55,021 nt of DNA, from positions 1 to 55,021 of the forward strand of contig SLFU01000061.1 in assembly GCA_007124095.1 (NCBI GenBank). The letters are read 5' to 3'. A program made the position numbers and the translations under genes. This DNA is from Gemmatimonadota bacterium. GTDB lineage: Bacteria; Gemmatimonadota; Gemmatimonadetes; Longimicrobiales; Gaopeijiaceae. Below are positions 18,913 through 27,166 of this stretch, one piece after another (position 1 is the first letter of the stretch; the number at the start of each line of letters is the position of its first letter). The notes below the pieces were generated by a model that saw only the letters and a list, made by a program, of their open reading frames with translations, had not been told where the DNA came from and ran no database searches.

Positions 18913-19412
18913 ACTCAGAGACGCCCCGTGAAAAACATCTGACCCATCTGGATGAGGAGGGTCGACCCCGCATGGTGGATGTGTCGGGGAAGCCGATCAC
19001 CGCCCGCTGGGCCGTGGCCGAGGGCTGGATACGGATGGCCGATGGGACACTGAGCCAGCTTCTCGAAGGGGGACCGAAGGGCGAGCCCGTCCGGGTAGCG
19101 GAGTTGGCGGGGATCCAGGCCGCGAAGCGAACCGCGGACCTTATCCCCCTCTGCCACCTTCTCTCCGCGGTGTCTGTGGGGGTGGAGACGACCCCCGATC
19201 GAGGGCTGCCGGGACTCCGGGTACGGGCGGTCGCCCGCGTCCAGGGGTCCACGGGAGTCGAGATGGAAGCGTTGACTGCGGCCTCCGTGGCCCTCCTGAC
19301 CCTCTACGACATGGGGAAGGCACTCGACCGCGGAATGGAGATCGGGGGGATCCGGCTCCTGGAAAAGGCCGGAGGCCGCACCGGGCTCTGGAGGATCGAG
19401 GACGACGCCTGA
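18909..19412 (+). CDS. moaC: Cyclic pyranopterin monophosphate synthase MoaC
   Basis: MoaC makes cyclic pyranopterin monophosphate, the first stable intermediate of the molybdenum cofactor. The ATG at 18909 overlaps the holB stop (ATGA) and gives 167 residues, the family length. Motifs: [19 protein letters not shown] at the N-terminus, [19 protein letters not shown] with the catalytic lysine and histidine, [24 protein letters not shown] with the second lysine, and [10 protein letters not shown]. No other moa genes are in view. The next gene is convergent and ends 10 bases away, and no terminator hairpin is visible between them. Confidence 0.96.
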   Translation: MNSETPREKHLTHLDEEGRPRMVDVSGKPITARWAVAEGWIRMADGTLSQLLEGGPKGEPVRVAELAGIQAAKRTADLIPLCHLLSAVSVGVETTPDRGLPGLRVRAVARVQGSTGVEMEALTAASVALLTLYDMGKALDRGMEIGGIRLLEKAGGRTGLWRIEDDA

Positions 19413-19422
19413 CCCGGGACAA

Positions 19423-20829
19423 TCAGGGGATTCGGAGCTCCTCCCCGACCCGGATCACTGCGTCCGTCCGCCTTCCGTTGACCTGGGCAAGCGACTCCGC
19501 ACGGACCCCATAGTGGCGAGCGATGGCCCAGAGGCTCTCCCCCGCGGACACCACGTGCAACTCCTCTCCGCCGTCGCCACCCTGTGCGACCCGGCCCCCC
19601 TCGGCGGTTTCGGACGCGGCGACCTCCGTGACCCCTTCCGAACCGGCCGGGGCGACCGGCACGATAACGGTCATCCCGATCTGAAGGCGGTGGGGGTCGA
19701 CATCGCGGTTGGTCCCGGTGAGATCGGAAAGCGAGACTCCGTACCGGCGCGCGATGTGCGAGAACGTCTCCCCACTCGCCACCACGTGCTCGACCAGGGT
19801 GAGGCGATCACCAGGCGGAATCATTGCGTACTCCTCGACGAACCGCTCACCCGTGCCCAGAGGGACCCGGACCGTTCGCTCTTCCCCGACCGGGGTGAAC
19901 CCCCGGAGAAAGTGTGGGTTCAGACTCACGATCTCCGCCTCGTCCACCCCCGAAGCCCGGGCCACCACGTCCAGCGATGTGGCATCGGGCACGGTGACCT
20001 CGTCGAAGGCGACGGGCGATGGGGCTCCCGGGTCGAATCCATAGGCGCCAGGATTGCTCGCGAGCGCCGCGGCCGCGAAGAACCGGGGAACAAACTCCCT
20101 CGTCTCGGCGGGCAGGTACGGTCGAATGTGCAGGAACTGTTCGTCCCCGGAAAGGGCTTCCTCCCCTCCCCGCTCGGCGAGAATCCTGCCCACGCGACCC
20201 GGACCCGCATTGTAGGCGGCGAGGGCGAGGAACCACGAGTCAAACCGCGCGTGGAGCTCTTCCAGATAGTCGAGCGCCGCGAAGGTCGATGCAATCGGGT
20301 CCCTCCGGTCGTCCACCACCGCCCCGACCGACAAACCCAGATCCCGGGCCGTGGGGCCCATGATCTGCCACATCCCTGTGGCTCCGGCCCGACTCACGGC
20401 GCTCGGCAGGTACCCGCTCTCGACGATGGGAAGGTATCGGAGGCTGATCGGCAGCTCCCGGACTTCGAGCTCGCCGTCCACCAGTGTATCGTACTGACCC
20501 ATCCGCTGGAGGTACCGTTCGAAATGCCCGCGCTGACGTTCCGTCCAGAAATGCACCCAGAAGTAGACACTCTCCTGGAACTGCAGGTCGAGGGAGGCCG
20601 GGGAGTGGAGGATGGCGTCGATGCCTTCGATCTTCACCGGAACGGGAGCCACGGCCCGGGCCGCGTTCAACCCGCCCGGGCGATCCATCGAGAGCCCTGG
20701 AGTGCCCTGCGAGCGGTCACCCGGGGGGGGCGGGGGGGGTGCCTCGGGGACCCCAACCGTCCGACAGGCGCCGAGCGTCAAGGTTACCGCCAATGCGGTA
20801 AGAGCAGCGGTCCGATTCGGTCCCCTCAC
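19423..20829 (-). CDS. MltD-like membrane-bound lytic transglycosylase with LysM repeats
   Basis: The 468-residue lipoprotein (LTLGAC lipobox near residue 22, GTG start) cleaves glycan strands of peptidoglycan. The SLT domain, about residues 100-260, has LPIVESGYLPSAVSRAGATGMWQIM with the catalytic glutamate in VESG, and the AAYNAGPGRV motif. The C-terminal half holds LysM repeats: VEHVVASGETFSHIARRYGV and LHVVSAGESLWAIARHYGV are clear, and a weaker one lies between the SLT domain and these (VTVPDATSLDVVARASGV). LysM repeats bind GlcNAc polymers. The GTG at 20829 overlaps the stop of the aminotransferase remnant (GTGA), so the remnant may still couple translation. Confidence 0.92.
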   Translation of the reverse strand: MRGPNRTAALTALAVTLTLGACRTVGVPEAPPPPPPGDRSQGTPGLSMDRPGGLNAARAVAPVPVKIEGIDAILHSPASLDLQFQESVYFWVHFWTERQRGHFERYLQRMGQYDTLVDGELEVRELPISLRYLPIVESGYLPSAVSRAGATGMWQIMGPTARDLGLSVGAVVDDRRDPIASTFAALDYLEELHARFDSWFLALAAYNAGPGRVGRILAERGGEEALSGDEQFLHIRPYLPAETREFVPRFFAAAALASNPGAYGFDPGAPSPVAFDEVTVPDATSLDVVARASGVDEAEIVSLNPHFLRGFTPVGEERTVRVPLGTGERFVEEYAMIPPGDRLTLVEHVVASGETFSHIARRYGVSLSDLTGTNRDVDPHRLQIGMTVIVPVAPAGSEGVTEVAASETAEGGRVAQGGDGGEELHVVSAGESLWAIARHYGVRAESLAQVNGRRTDAVIRVGEELRIP

Positions 20830-21086
20830 ACTCCACCTCCATCCAGATGGTCATCGAACAGGCCGTTCCTCTCGCCCAGAATGCGGTCGACGCATTCGTA
20901 CCGAACACCGCGGCCCTTAAGGCCGATCCGCCAGATCTTCCCCTTCACGTCGGCGAGCCCACCCCCGATCTCGACCCCGTCATCGTGGAGGAGGGACGAG
21001 CGAAGCGTCGAGCTATCCGCTCGTCTCCGAGGCGGTGGACCACCTCGGAGGTCGCCTCGGCGAGCCGTCGAGTAGAGCCTTCCCAA
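20826..21086 (-). pseudogene. Remnant of a class V (serine/alanine-glyoxylate type) aminotransferase, C-terminal end
   Basis: The minus-strand frame from the TTG at 21086 encodes 86 residues. The last 55 or so read SSLLHDDGVEIGGGLADVKG then KIWRIGLKGRGVR, which matches the C-terminal end of serine-glyoxylate/alanine-glyoxylate aminotransferases (the usual form is GIEIGGGL..x..GKIWRIGLMG). The upstream residues (LYSTARRGDLRGGPPPRRR) look unrelated, an in-frame TAG occurs about 40 bases before the TTG, and no PLP-lysine region is present. So the rest of the gene is gone or was never here. It lies between guaB and the mltD-like gene and overlaps the start of the latter. A real short protein cannot be excluded. 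Confidence 0.55.
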
Positions 21087-21208
21087 GGTGTCGATGGGAT
21101 GGGCCTGGCGACGGGGTTGCTACCAGCCGCCTAAACTACGGCGTGATCCAGGGATGGCAAGGTCTCTGGCACGAGCCCACCGTTCCGGACCGTGCCGGCG
21201 GGTCAGGT

Positions 21209-22690
21209 TCAGAGGCGGTAATTCGGTGCTTCGCGGGTGATGGTGACGTCGTGGGGATGAGATTCGCGAAGGCCCACGGAGGTCACGCGGCAGAATCGAG
21301 CTTTCTCCTTCAGCTCGGCGAGAGAGCCCGCACCGCAGTATCCCATTCCGCTCTGGAGGCCGCCGACGAGTTGGAACACCGTGTCCGCAACCGGACCCTT
21401 GTAGGGGACACGGGCTTCGATCCCCTCGGGAACGAGTTTTCGGCCGTTGGGGCCTCCGTCCTGGAAGTACCGGTCGGCCGAGCCCTCTTCCATGGCGGAG
21501 AGCGAACCCATCCCACGCACGAGCTTGTATCGGCGCCCCTCGAGCAGGAAGCTCTCGCCCGGAGCCTCTTCCGTCCCGGCGAACATCGAACCCATCATCA
21601 CGACATCGGCGCCGGCCGCCAGGGCCTTGACCAGGTCTCCGGAGAAGCGTACGCCGCCATCTGAGATCACAGGAACCCGCCCGGCAACCCCCTCCACCGC
21701 CTCGATCACGGCGGTGAGTTGGGGCACCCCTACCCCCGTGACCACCCGCGTGGTGCAAATCGAGCCCGGTCCCACCCCGACCTTCACGGCATCGATTCCC
21801 CGCTCCACCAGGGCCTCCGCTCCCTCCCGGGTCGCGATGTTACCCCCAACGAGCTGAACGTCCGGAAAGGCCTCTCGGGTTCGAGCCACCGCGGCGAGGA
21901 CTCCCTCAGAATGCCCGTGGGCCGTGTCGATCACGAGCACATCCACCCCAGCCTCGACCAGGAACCGGGCCCGTTCCAGGTCGGACTTCGAGGCCCCGAT
22001 CGCGCCCCCGACCCGAAGGCGGCCACGATCGTCCTTGGAGGCCTTCGGAAACTGCCGCCGCTTGACGATGTCCTTCACGGTAATGAGTCCGGCGAGGGTT
22101 CCGTCCTCGTTTACCACCGGGAGCTTTTCGATCCGGTGCCGATGCAGCACCTCCTCGGCCTCCTCGAGGGTGATCCCCGCCGAGGAGGTGATCAGCGCCT
22201 CGGAGGTCATGACCTCCCGAACCGATCGATCCAGGTCTCGCTCGAACTGCAGGTCGCGGTTGGTCACGATACCCACCAATCGACCATCTCCCTCAACGAT
22301 CGGAACTCCGGAGATCGAAAATCGGGACATCAGCTCGTGGGCATCTCGGAGAGTCGCGTCCGGCCCCAGGGTGATCGGGTTCAGAATCATCCCGCTCTCC
22401 GAACGCTTCACCCGGTCTACCTCGCTCGCCTGACGCTCCGGAGTCATGTTCTTGTGGATGATGCCCATCCCCCCCTCTCGGGCCAGGGCAATAGCCATCA
22501 CCGACTCCGTGACCGTATCCATCGCCGCGCTCAGGAGGGGGATCGAGAGACGGATCGTCCGAGTCAGATCGGTCGCGACGTCGGTATCCTGGGGATGGAC
22601 GGTGGAGTGCCCCGGAAAGAGCAGGACGTCATCGAAGGTCAGCGCTTCCTCGATCGAGTGATCCGCCCCCCGGGAAAGAGCGTTCGCCAT
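21209..22690 (-). CDS. guaB: Inosine-5'-monophosphate dehydrogenase
   Basis: IMPDH converts IMP to XMP, the committed step to GMP. The 493-residue protein has the family layout: N-terminal barrel strands ([18 protein letters not shown]), a CBS pair at about residues 95-205 ([28 protein letters not shown] and [28 protein letters not shown]), then the catalytic loop [18 protein letters not shown] with the active cysteine, the [23 protein letters not shown] phosphate site, and GSADRYFQ in the flap. The ATG follows GGAGG at good spacing (AACGGAGGTCCCATG). The leader carries a terminator-like hairpin. Confidence 0.97.
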   Translation of the reverse strand: MANALSRGADHSIEEALTFDDVLLFPGHSTVHPQDTDVATDLTRTIRLSIPLLSAAMDTVTESVMAIALAREGGMGIIHKNMTPERQASEVDRVKRSESGMILNPITLGPDATLRDAHELMSRFSISGVPIVEGDGRLVGIVTNRDLQFERDLDRSVREVMTSEALITSSAGITLEEAEEVLHRHRIEKLPVVNEDGTLAGLITVKDIVKRRQFPKASKDDRGRLRVGGAIGASKSDLERARFLVEAGVDVLVIDTAHGHSEGVLAAVARTREAFPDVQLVGGNIATREGAEALVERGIDAVKVGVGPGSICTTRVVTGVGVPQLTAVIEAVEGVAGRVPVISDGGVRFSGDLVKALAAGADVVMMGSMFAGTEEAPGESFLLEGRRYKLVRGMGSLSAMEEGSADRYFQDGGPNGRKLVPEGIEARVPYKGPVADTVFQLVGGLQSGMGYCGAGSLAELKEKARFCRVTSVGLRESHPHDVTITREAPNYRL

Positions 22691-22713
22691 GGGACCTCCG
22701 TTAGGGACCTGGG

Positions 22714-22784
22714 AAAAGTAAAAACCTCACGCGCCCGCGTGTGGGGGACCCCGGGGTCGGGACCGGCCCTGCGGTGCGTGAGGT
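22714..22784 (-). promoter_or_regulatory. Attenuator-like hairpin in the guaB leader
   Basis: On the minus strand a 9-bp perfect stem (ACCTCACGC at 22784-22776 with GCGTGAGGT at 22732-22724) encloses an inner 12-bp palindrome GACCCCGGGGTC (22747-22758). The outer stem is followed at once by TTTT, then AC, then TTTT. This has the form of a Rho-independent terminator but lies about 25-90 bases before the guaB start and downstream of a plausible promoter, so it could act as an attenuator. I do not recognise a known riboswitch in it. Confidence 0.5.
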
Positions 22785-22813
22785 GGGTATCCAGCTTCGA
22801 GTGCCTCTCTCCA

Positions 22814-22849
22814 TGGAACAGCTTACCCGGGGCTCGCTGGAGGTGTCAA
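22814..22849 (-). promoter_or_regulatory. Candidate sigma-70 promoter for guaB
   Basis: On the minus strand a perfect -35 box TTGACA (22849-22844) is followed after 17 bases by GTAAGC (22826-22821), a weak -10. Transcription would start near 22814 and give a leader of about 125 bases that contains the terminator-like hairpin. Confidence 0.4.
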
Positions 22850-23039
22850 CCCCGCGCATCTTCCGGACTCCAACCCGGGCACGGGGCCCGCTCGCCTTCC
22901 CTCCACCGCGCCCTTCACACAATATACAGGCTCATCGTGCGGACCCCTCCGATCCCGCTCGGGTAGCCATTCGCTTCGACGGCCTCACGAAAGGGGCCTC
23001 CTCGAGAATCTTTCGGCTTCAGACCGAACAAAGCTCGCC

Positions 23040-23858
23040 ATGCCCTTCCTTCCACTTCGAGACGTACCCCTCCCGGAAGACACCCGGGACACCTATGATG
23101 AGTGGCTAGAAGCCATCGACCGGGAGTTGGACCGCCCCGATTGCGACCGGTTCGAGCTCTGCCGACGAATCCTGACCGACCTCTACTACCCGAGCACCGC
23201 CAGGACGGACCCGGAGGAACTGCCCACGGCGACCCGGATCGGGCTGCTCCAGATGGATTCCCGGAATGTCACGCTCGAGCCCGAGTACTACAACGAGCTC
23301 GACGTCGAGAAGTACCGAGAGGTCAAGCCCCTCATCTGGCTCTGGGAGATGTTCGACAAGAGCCCACTCGGTGAAAACATTCACCTCGGGGTCCGCTTCC
23401 GCCGGCTCCTGGCTCGACGAATCTTCAAGCGTTGCGGGAAGAACTTCAAAGCCTTCCAGTTCGTCAAGCTCTCTTTTGGCTATAACCTCGAGGTGGGCGA
23501 CGATGTCGTGGTCCACCGCCATGTGCTCCTGGATGACCGGGGTGGGATCGTGCTGGGGGACGGAGCGAGCATCGCCGACTTCGCGAACGTTTACTCGCAC
23601 ACTCATGACATCGTGGACCCGGACGTGGTGATGACCCCGAAGACCGTGATCGAAGAGGGGGTTCGAGTCACCTATCATGCCACGATCCTGGCCGGAGTCC
23701 GCCTCGCGAAGGATTCGATGCTCGGAGCGTTGGGCGTCGCAACCCGAGACACGGAGGAGCACCATCTCCATCTCGGGATCCCGGCTCGTCCCGCGAAGCG
23801 CAAGCCCGAGGGAGTGAAATCTGGACCGGCACCCCCCGATCCCCTCGCCGACATCTGA
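23040..23858 (+). CDS. Left-handed beta-helix (hexapeptide) acyltransferase
   Basis: The 272-residue protein has a helical N-terminal region of about 130 residues (EDTRDTYDEWLEAIDREL, REVKPLIWLWEMFDKSPLGE) followed by hexapeptide repeats: VGDDVVVHRHVLLDDRGGIVLGDGASIADFANVYSHTHD, VIEEGVRVTYHATILAGVRLAKDSMLGALGVAT. This is the beta-helix fold of maltose/serine O-acetyltransferase-like enzymes, with a catalytic-type histidine in YSHTHD. The acceptor is not predictable. The ATG at 23040 fits. It stands alone on the plus strand and converges on acsA, whose stop is about 20 bases away. Confidence 0.82.
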   Translation: MPFLPLRDVPLPEDTRDTYDEWLEAIDRELDRPDCDRFELCRRILTDLYYPSTARTDPEELPTATRIGLLQMDSRNVTLEPEYYNELDVEKYREVKPLIWLWEMFDKSPLGENIHLGVRFRRLLARRIFKRCGKNFKAFQFVKLSFGYNLEVGDDVVVHRHVLLDDRGGIVLGDGASIADFANVYSHTHDIVDPDVVMTPKTVIEEGVRVTYHATILAGVRLAKDSMLGALGVATRDTEEHHLHLGIPARPAKRKPEGVKSGPAPPDPLADI

Positions 23859-23879
23859 CCTGTCCGGGGGAAGGGAGGG

Positions 23880-25859
23880 TCAGCCCTCCCCCTCCTCGTA
23901 ACGCTCCTTCAGGCGCCGCACGACCTCGGGGTCGGCCAGCGTGGTCGTGTCCCCGATCGCCTTCCCTTCCGCGATATCCCGCAGGAGACGCCGCATGATC
24001 TTCCCGGAGCGCGTCTTCGGGAGATCAGCGGAAAAGAGGACGTCCTCCGGCCGAGCGATCGGTCCGATCTTTTCCGCGACGTGCCCTCTAAGCTCCGTAC
24101 TCAAGGAAGGGGAAGCCTCGTAGCCGTCCCGGAGGGTGACGAAGGCGGCGATCGCTTGCCCCTTCACGTCATGGCTCTTCCCGACCACGGCGGCCTCCGC
24201 GACCGCGGGATGATCCACCAGGGCGCTCTCGACCTCCATCGTACCGATCCGGTGACCGGCCACGTTGAGGACATCATCCACCCTCCCGAGGACCCAGAGG
24301 TAGCCGTCGTCGCCCCTCTTGGCCCCGTCCCCGGGGAAGTAGACGTTTTCCCACTTCGACCAGTACGTGTCCCGATAGCGCTCGTCGTCGCCGTAAATCG
24401 TACGGAGCATTCCTGGCCAGGGACGGGTTACGGCGAGGTACCCCGCATTCACCTCCGCTCCTGCTTCGTTCAGGATGGCCGTCTCGATCCCCGGAAAGGG
24501 CAAGGTGGCGCTACCCGGTCGCGTCTCCGTGACCCCGGGAAGCGGGGTGACCATGATCCCGCCCGTTTCGGTCTGCCACCAGGTATCTACGATCGGACAA
24601 CGCTCCCTTCCGATCATCTGGTGGTACCAGATCCACGCCTCCGGATTGATCGGCTCCCCCACGGTACCCAGCAGCCGGAGGCGGGAGAGGTCGTACTTTG
24701 CCGGCCACTGGTCGCCCCACTTCATGAAGGCCCGGATGGCGGTCGGTGCAGTGTAAAACACCGAGACGCCGTACTTTTCGCAGATCTCCCAGAACCGACC
24801 CCGATCCGGAAAGTCGGGTGCGCCTTCGTACATCAGGACAGTGGCGCCATTTGCCAATGGACCGTAGACGATATAGGAGTGCCCCGTGATCCATCCCACA
24901 TCCGCCGTACACCAGTAGACGTCCTCCTCCTTCAGATCGAAGACCCACTTGGTCGTGGCGTAGGTATGCGTGAGGTAGCCCCCGGTGGTGTGGACCACCC
25001 CCTTCGGCTTTCCCGTGGTCCCCGAGGTATAGAGTATGAAGAGGAGGTCCTCCGCATCCATCGCCTCCGCCTCGCAGCCTCCGTCCACCTCCTTCATCAG
25101 ATCGTGGTACCAGAGATCCCGCCCGCCCTTCATTACGGCCCCGGTGGTCCGGGAGACGTCCCAGCCCCGCGCGACCACGACGACATGCTCGATGGACGGT
25201 GCGTTCTCGAGTGCGAGATCGGCGTTCCGCTTCAGCGGTACCACATTGCCCCGCCGGTATCCCCCATCGGCGGTGATCAGCACCTTGGCCTTTGCATCGT
25301 TGATCCGGTCGGAAAGGGACTCCGGGGAGAAGCCTCCGAAGACCACGGAATGCGGAGCCCCGATCCGGGCACAAGCCAGCATCGCGATCACGGCCTCCGG
25401 AATCATCGGGAGATAGATCGCGACCCGATCTCCCTTTTCCACCCCAAGGCCCTTCAGGACGGACCCGAATCGGGACACCTCCCTGTAAAGGTCCCAATAG
25501 GTATAGGTCCGCACGTCCCCGGGCTCCCCCTCCCAAATCAGTGCCGCCTTGTTCCGACGAGGACCGTCGAGATGTCGATCCACGCAGTTGTAGGAGACGT
25601 TGAGCTCCCCACCCTCGAACCACCTCGCGTGCGGAGGATTCCACTCCAGGACCTGGTCCCACTTGCGAAACCAGTGGAGCTCCTCGGCCCAGTCGGCCCA
25701 GTAGGACTCCGGGTCTGCGGCGGCCGTTTCCCGGATGCCGTCATCCGTAACGTGGGCCTTCGCACGGAAGCTCGCGGGGGGAGGGAACTTGCGATCCTCC
25801 CGGAGCAGGTCATCGAGATCTCGTTCAGGAGCAGTCATCTTCGGCCCTTTTCGGCTCAT
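23880..25859 (-). CDS. acsA: Acetyl-coenzyme A synthetase
   Basis: AcsA activates acetate to acetyl-CoA with ATP. The 659-residue protein has the family length and motifs: [20 protein letters not shown] (P-loop A3), TWWQTETGG (A5), the [24 protein letters not shown] hinge region, and [20 protein letters not shown] with the lysine that is acetylated to switch the enzyme off in other bacteria. The start may be ATG 25859 or ATG 25838 ([12 protein letters not shown]); an AAAAGGG stretch lies before the second. An uncharacterised gene lies about 100 bases upstream on the same strand. Confidence 0.96.
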   Translation of the reverse strand: MSRKGPKMTAPERDLDDLLREDRKFPPPASFRAKAHVTDDGIRETAAADPESYWADWAEELHWFRKWDQVLEWNPPHARWFEGGELNVSYNCVDRHLDGPRRNKAALIWEGEPGDVRTYTYWDLYREVSRFGSVLKGLGVEKGDRVAIYLPMIPEAVIAMLACARIGAPHSVVFGGFSPESLSDRINDAKAKVLITADGGYRRGNVVPLKRNADLALENAPSIEHVVVVARGWDVSRTTGAVMKGGRDLWYHDLMKEVDGGCEAEAMDAEDLLFILYTSGTTGKPKGVVHTTGGYLTHTYATTKWVFDLKEEDVYWCTADVGWITGHSYIVYGPLANGATVLMYEGAPDFPDRGRFWEICEKYGVSVFYTAPTAIRAFMKWGDQWPAKYDLSRLRLLGTVGEPINPEAWIWYHQMIGRERCPIVDTWWQTETGGIMVTPLPGVTETRPGSATLPFPGIETAILNEAGAEVNAGYLAVTRPWPGMLRTIYGDDERYRDTYWSKWENVYFPGDGAKRGDDGYLWVLGRVDDVLNVAGHRIGTMEVESALVDHPAVAEAAVVGKSHDVKGQAIAAFVTLRDGYEASPSLSTELRGHVAEKIGPIARPEDVLFSADLPKTRSGKIMRRLLRDIAEGKAIGDTTTLADPEVVRRLKERYEEGEG

Positions 25860-25955
25860 GGATTCAGGTCAGACGGACGTTCACCAGGACGACTCCGCAA
25901 CAGAGTAGGAGGCGCGAAAGGTTCAAAGCAACCCACGGACGGGGATCGGGAGAGG

Positions 25956-26525
25956 TTACTCCACGACGGGAGGAAGCAGCTCCGCGACCTCCGGTCGCTC
26001 GAGGAGCCTTTCGAAAGCGACAACGACACCGGAGGCGAGTGCCGAGACCGCGGAGCCCCCGGCCTCCATGGCCGCATCGGGAATGAGGAACTTGATGCGG
26101 AACTGAACCTCCGCCTCGTCGGCGGGAACCGCCTGCTCGGGCACGCCCACCCTGAGCGCAACCGGAATCTGGTATCCCTCCGGGAGCGTCTCGGCCGAGG
26201 CGCGCACGACCCGATGGAGGACCGCCGGCACCCCACCCAGAGAGCCCAGAGACGGCCCGTCGAGAACGAGCGAAAGGTTGCCACGCAGGCCACGCGAGGT
26301 CTCGTCCAGGAAGGCCTCGACGCTCACGCTCCCCGGAAGATCACCGCGGTGGAAGAAGAGGTAACCGCTCCGGGTGGACTCCCCGGCCCACCGCCCCTCG
26401 AACTCATGGCTCGTAGTCTTCTGGAGCCCCGAGAGCTTCCAACCGGACTGCTCCACCCCTTCTCGCACCGCGTCGAGCAGGGGCTCGAGGGTAACGAGAT
26501 CGGACCCTCCCCTTCCACGGCTCAT
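25956..26525 (-). CDS. Uncharacterised protein
   Basis: I do not recognise this protein. The ATG at 26525 (MSRGRGGSDLVTLEPLLDAV) is chosen over the track's 26552 because the first nine residues look non-coding and the later start leaves more room for the divergent fur promoter (189 residues). It has no signal peptide or membrane segment. The N-terminal part alternates aromatic and charged residues like a small alpha/beta fold (SGYLFFHRGDLPGSVSVEAFLDE). The C-terminal part has IPVALRVGVPEQAVPADEAEVQFRIKFLIPDAAME. It is upstream of acsA on the same strand and divergent from fur. Confidence 0.6.
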   Translation of the reverse strand: MSRGRGGSDLVTLEPLLDAVREGVEQSGWKLSGLQKTTSHEFEGRWAGESTRSGYLFFHRGDLPGSVSVEAFLDETSRGLRGNLSLVLDGPSLGSLGGVPAVLHRVVRASAETLPEGYQIPVALRVGVPEQAVPADEAEVQFRIKFLIPDAAMEAGGSAVSALASGVVVAFERLLERPEVAELLPPVVE

Positions 26526-26619
26526 CGTGCACTCCGCCGGCTCATCGGGCACACCAGGCCGGAGCGGAAATCTCCCGGAGCACCAACCTTTCAGCTCGGA
26601 TCGGGCCGGGTGCAGATCG

Positions 26620-26648
26620 TTGACACACTTTTTCGAGTCCCCTTACCT
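26620..26648 (+). promoter_or_regulatory. Candidate promoter of the Fur-family gene
   Basis: TTGACA (26620-26625) is followed after 17 bases by TTACCT (26643-26648). The next AT-rich stretch, GTAATTGGTTTTCAAATC, just downstream, is an imperfect inverted repeat and could be an operator for autoregulation, but it does not closely match a standard Fur or PerR box. Confidence 0.45.
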
Positions 26649-26707
26649 TTTTCGTAATTGGTTTTCAAATCTCTTCTAGTCTTCGCAGCCAAAGACCCAG
26701 GTTTCGC

Positions 26708-27166
26708 ATGCCAAAGCAGAACGTCGTTCCCGACGAGGTGCTCCGGGACGCCCTGGAGTCCAAAGGCCAGCGCTTCACCGAGCAGCGTGCTGCGGTCTAC
26801 CGGTTCCTGGCCTCCACCGACAAGCACCCGACGGCTGACGAGGTGTTCCTCGCCGTCCGCTCCGAGGTGCCGGTCATCTCGCTCGCGACGGTATACAAGA
26901 GCCTGGAAACCCTGGTCGGATGCGGGCTTGCGGTGAAATTGGCCTACGGCGACGGCTCGGCGAGGTACGACGGCCGTACGGATCCCCACCACCATGCCCG
27001 CTGCGTTCGCTGCTCGCGGATCTTCGACATCCTTGGGCACCTTCCCCCCGAGAGCCTTTCCGAGCTCCAGAACCGCACCAGTGACTTTCAGGTCACCGGA
27101 TATCGGTTGGAACTCACCGGCTTCTGCCGGGAGTGCACCGGGGCCGAGCAGGGGGAGCCGGCCTGA
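26708..27166 (+). CDS. Fur/PerR-family transcriptional regulator
   Basis: The 152-residue protein has the Fur fold: a winged helix (SKGQRFTEQRAAVYRFLASTDKHPTADEVFLAVRSEVPVISLATVYKSLETLVGCG) and a dimerisation domain with RYDGRTDPHHHARCVRCSRIFDI and a second metal pair in FCREC. The two C-x2-C pairs form the structural zinc site. The histidine in DKHPTADEV and the aspartate before HHH fit a PerR-like peroxide sensor, in which bound metal oxidises these histidines, but Fur cannot be ruled out by eye. The gene overlaps the start of a flavin oxidase by about 34 bases. Confidence 0.85.
   Translation: MPKQNVVPDEVLRDALESKGQRFTEQRAAVYRFLASTDKHPTADEVFLAVRSEVPVISLATVYKSLETLVGCGLAVKLAYGDGSARYDGRTDPHHHARCVRCSRIFDILGHLPPESLSELQNRTSDFQVTGYRLELTGFCRECTGAEQGEPA

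Larger units (their letters stand above)
22691..23039. other. Divergent intergenic region between guaB and acyltransferase
   Basis: About 350 bases without a supported gene. The guaB side holds the promoter and hairpin described separately. The acyltransferase side has an AATATA-containing stretch (ACACAATATACAGG, near 22918) that could be a -10 for the plus-strand gene, but no matching -35 is clear. Confidence 0.6.

Noticed and set aside
21110-21208. Possible small RNA (SRP-like) just after guaB, with CACGGTCCGGAACGG
   Set aside because: Only a short stretch resembles the signal-recognition RNA apical region; the conserved internal loop is absent, so I do not call it.
23640-23700. tRNA-like GGTTCGAGTC inside the acyltransferase gene
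   Set aside because: It resembles a T-loop only by chance; no acceptor or D arm fits and it is inside a coding region.
24081-26657. Long plus-strand ORF of 858 codons opposite acsA
   Set aside because: It lies opposite clear acsA and an uncharacterised gene; the translation is rich in Arg, Pro, His, and Gly with no domain. It is a high-GC shadow.
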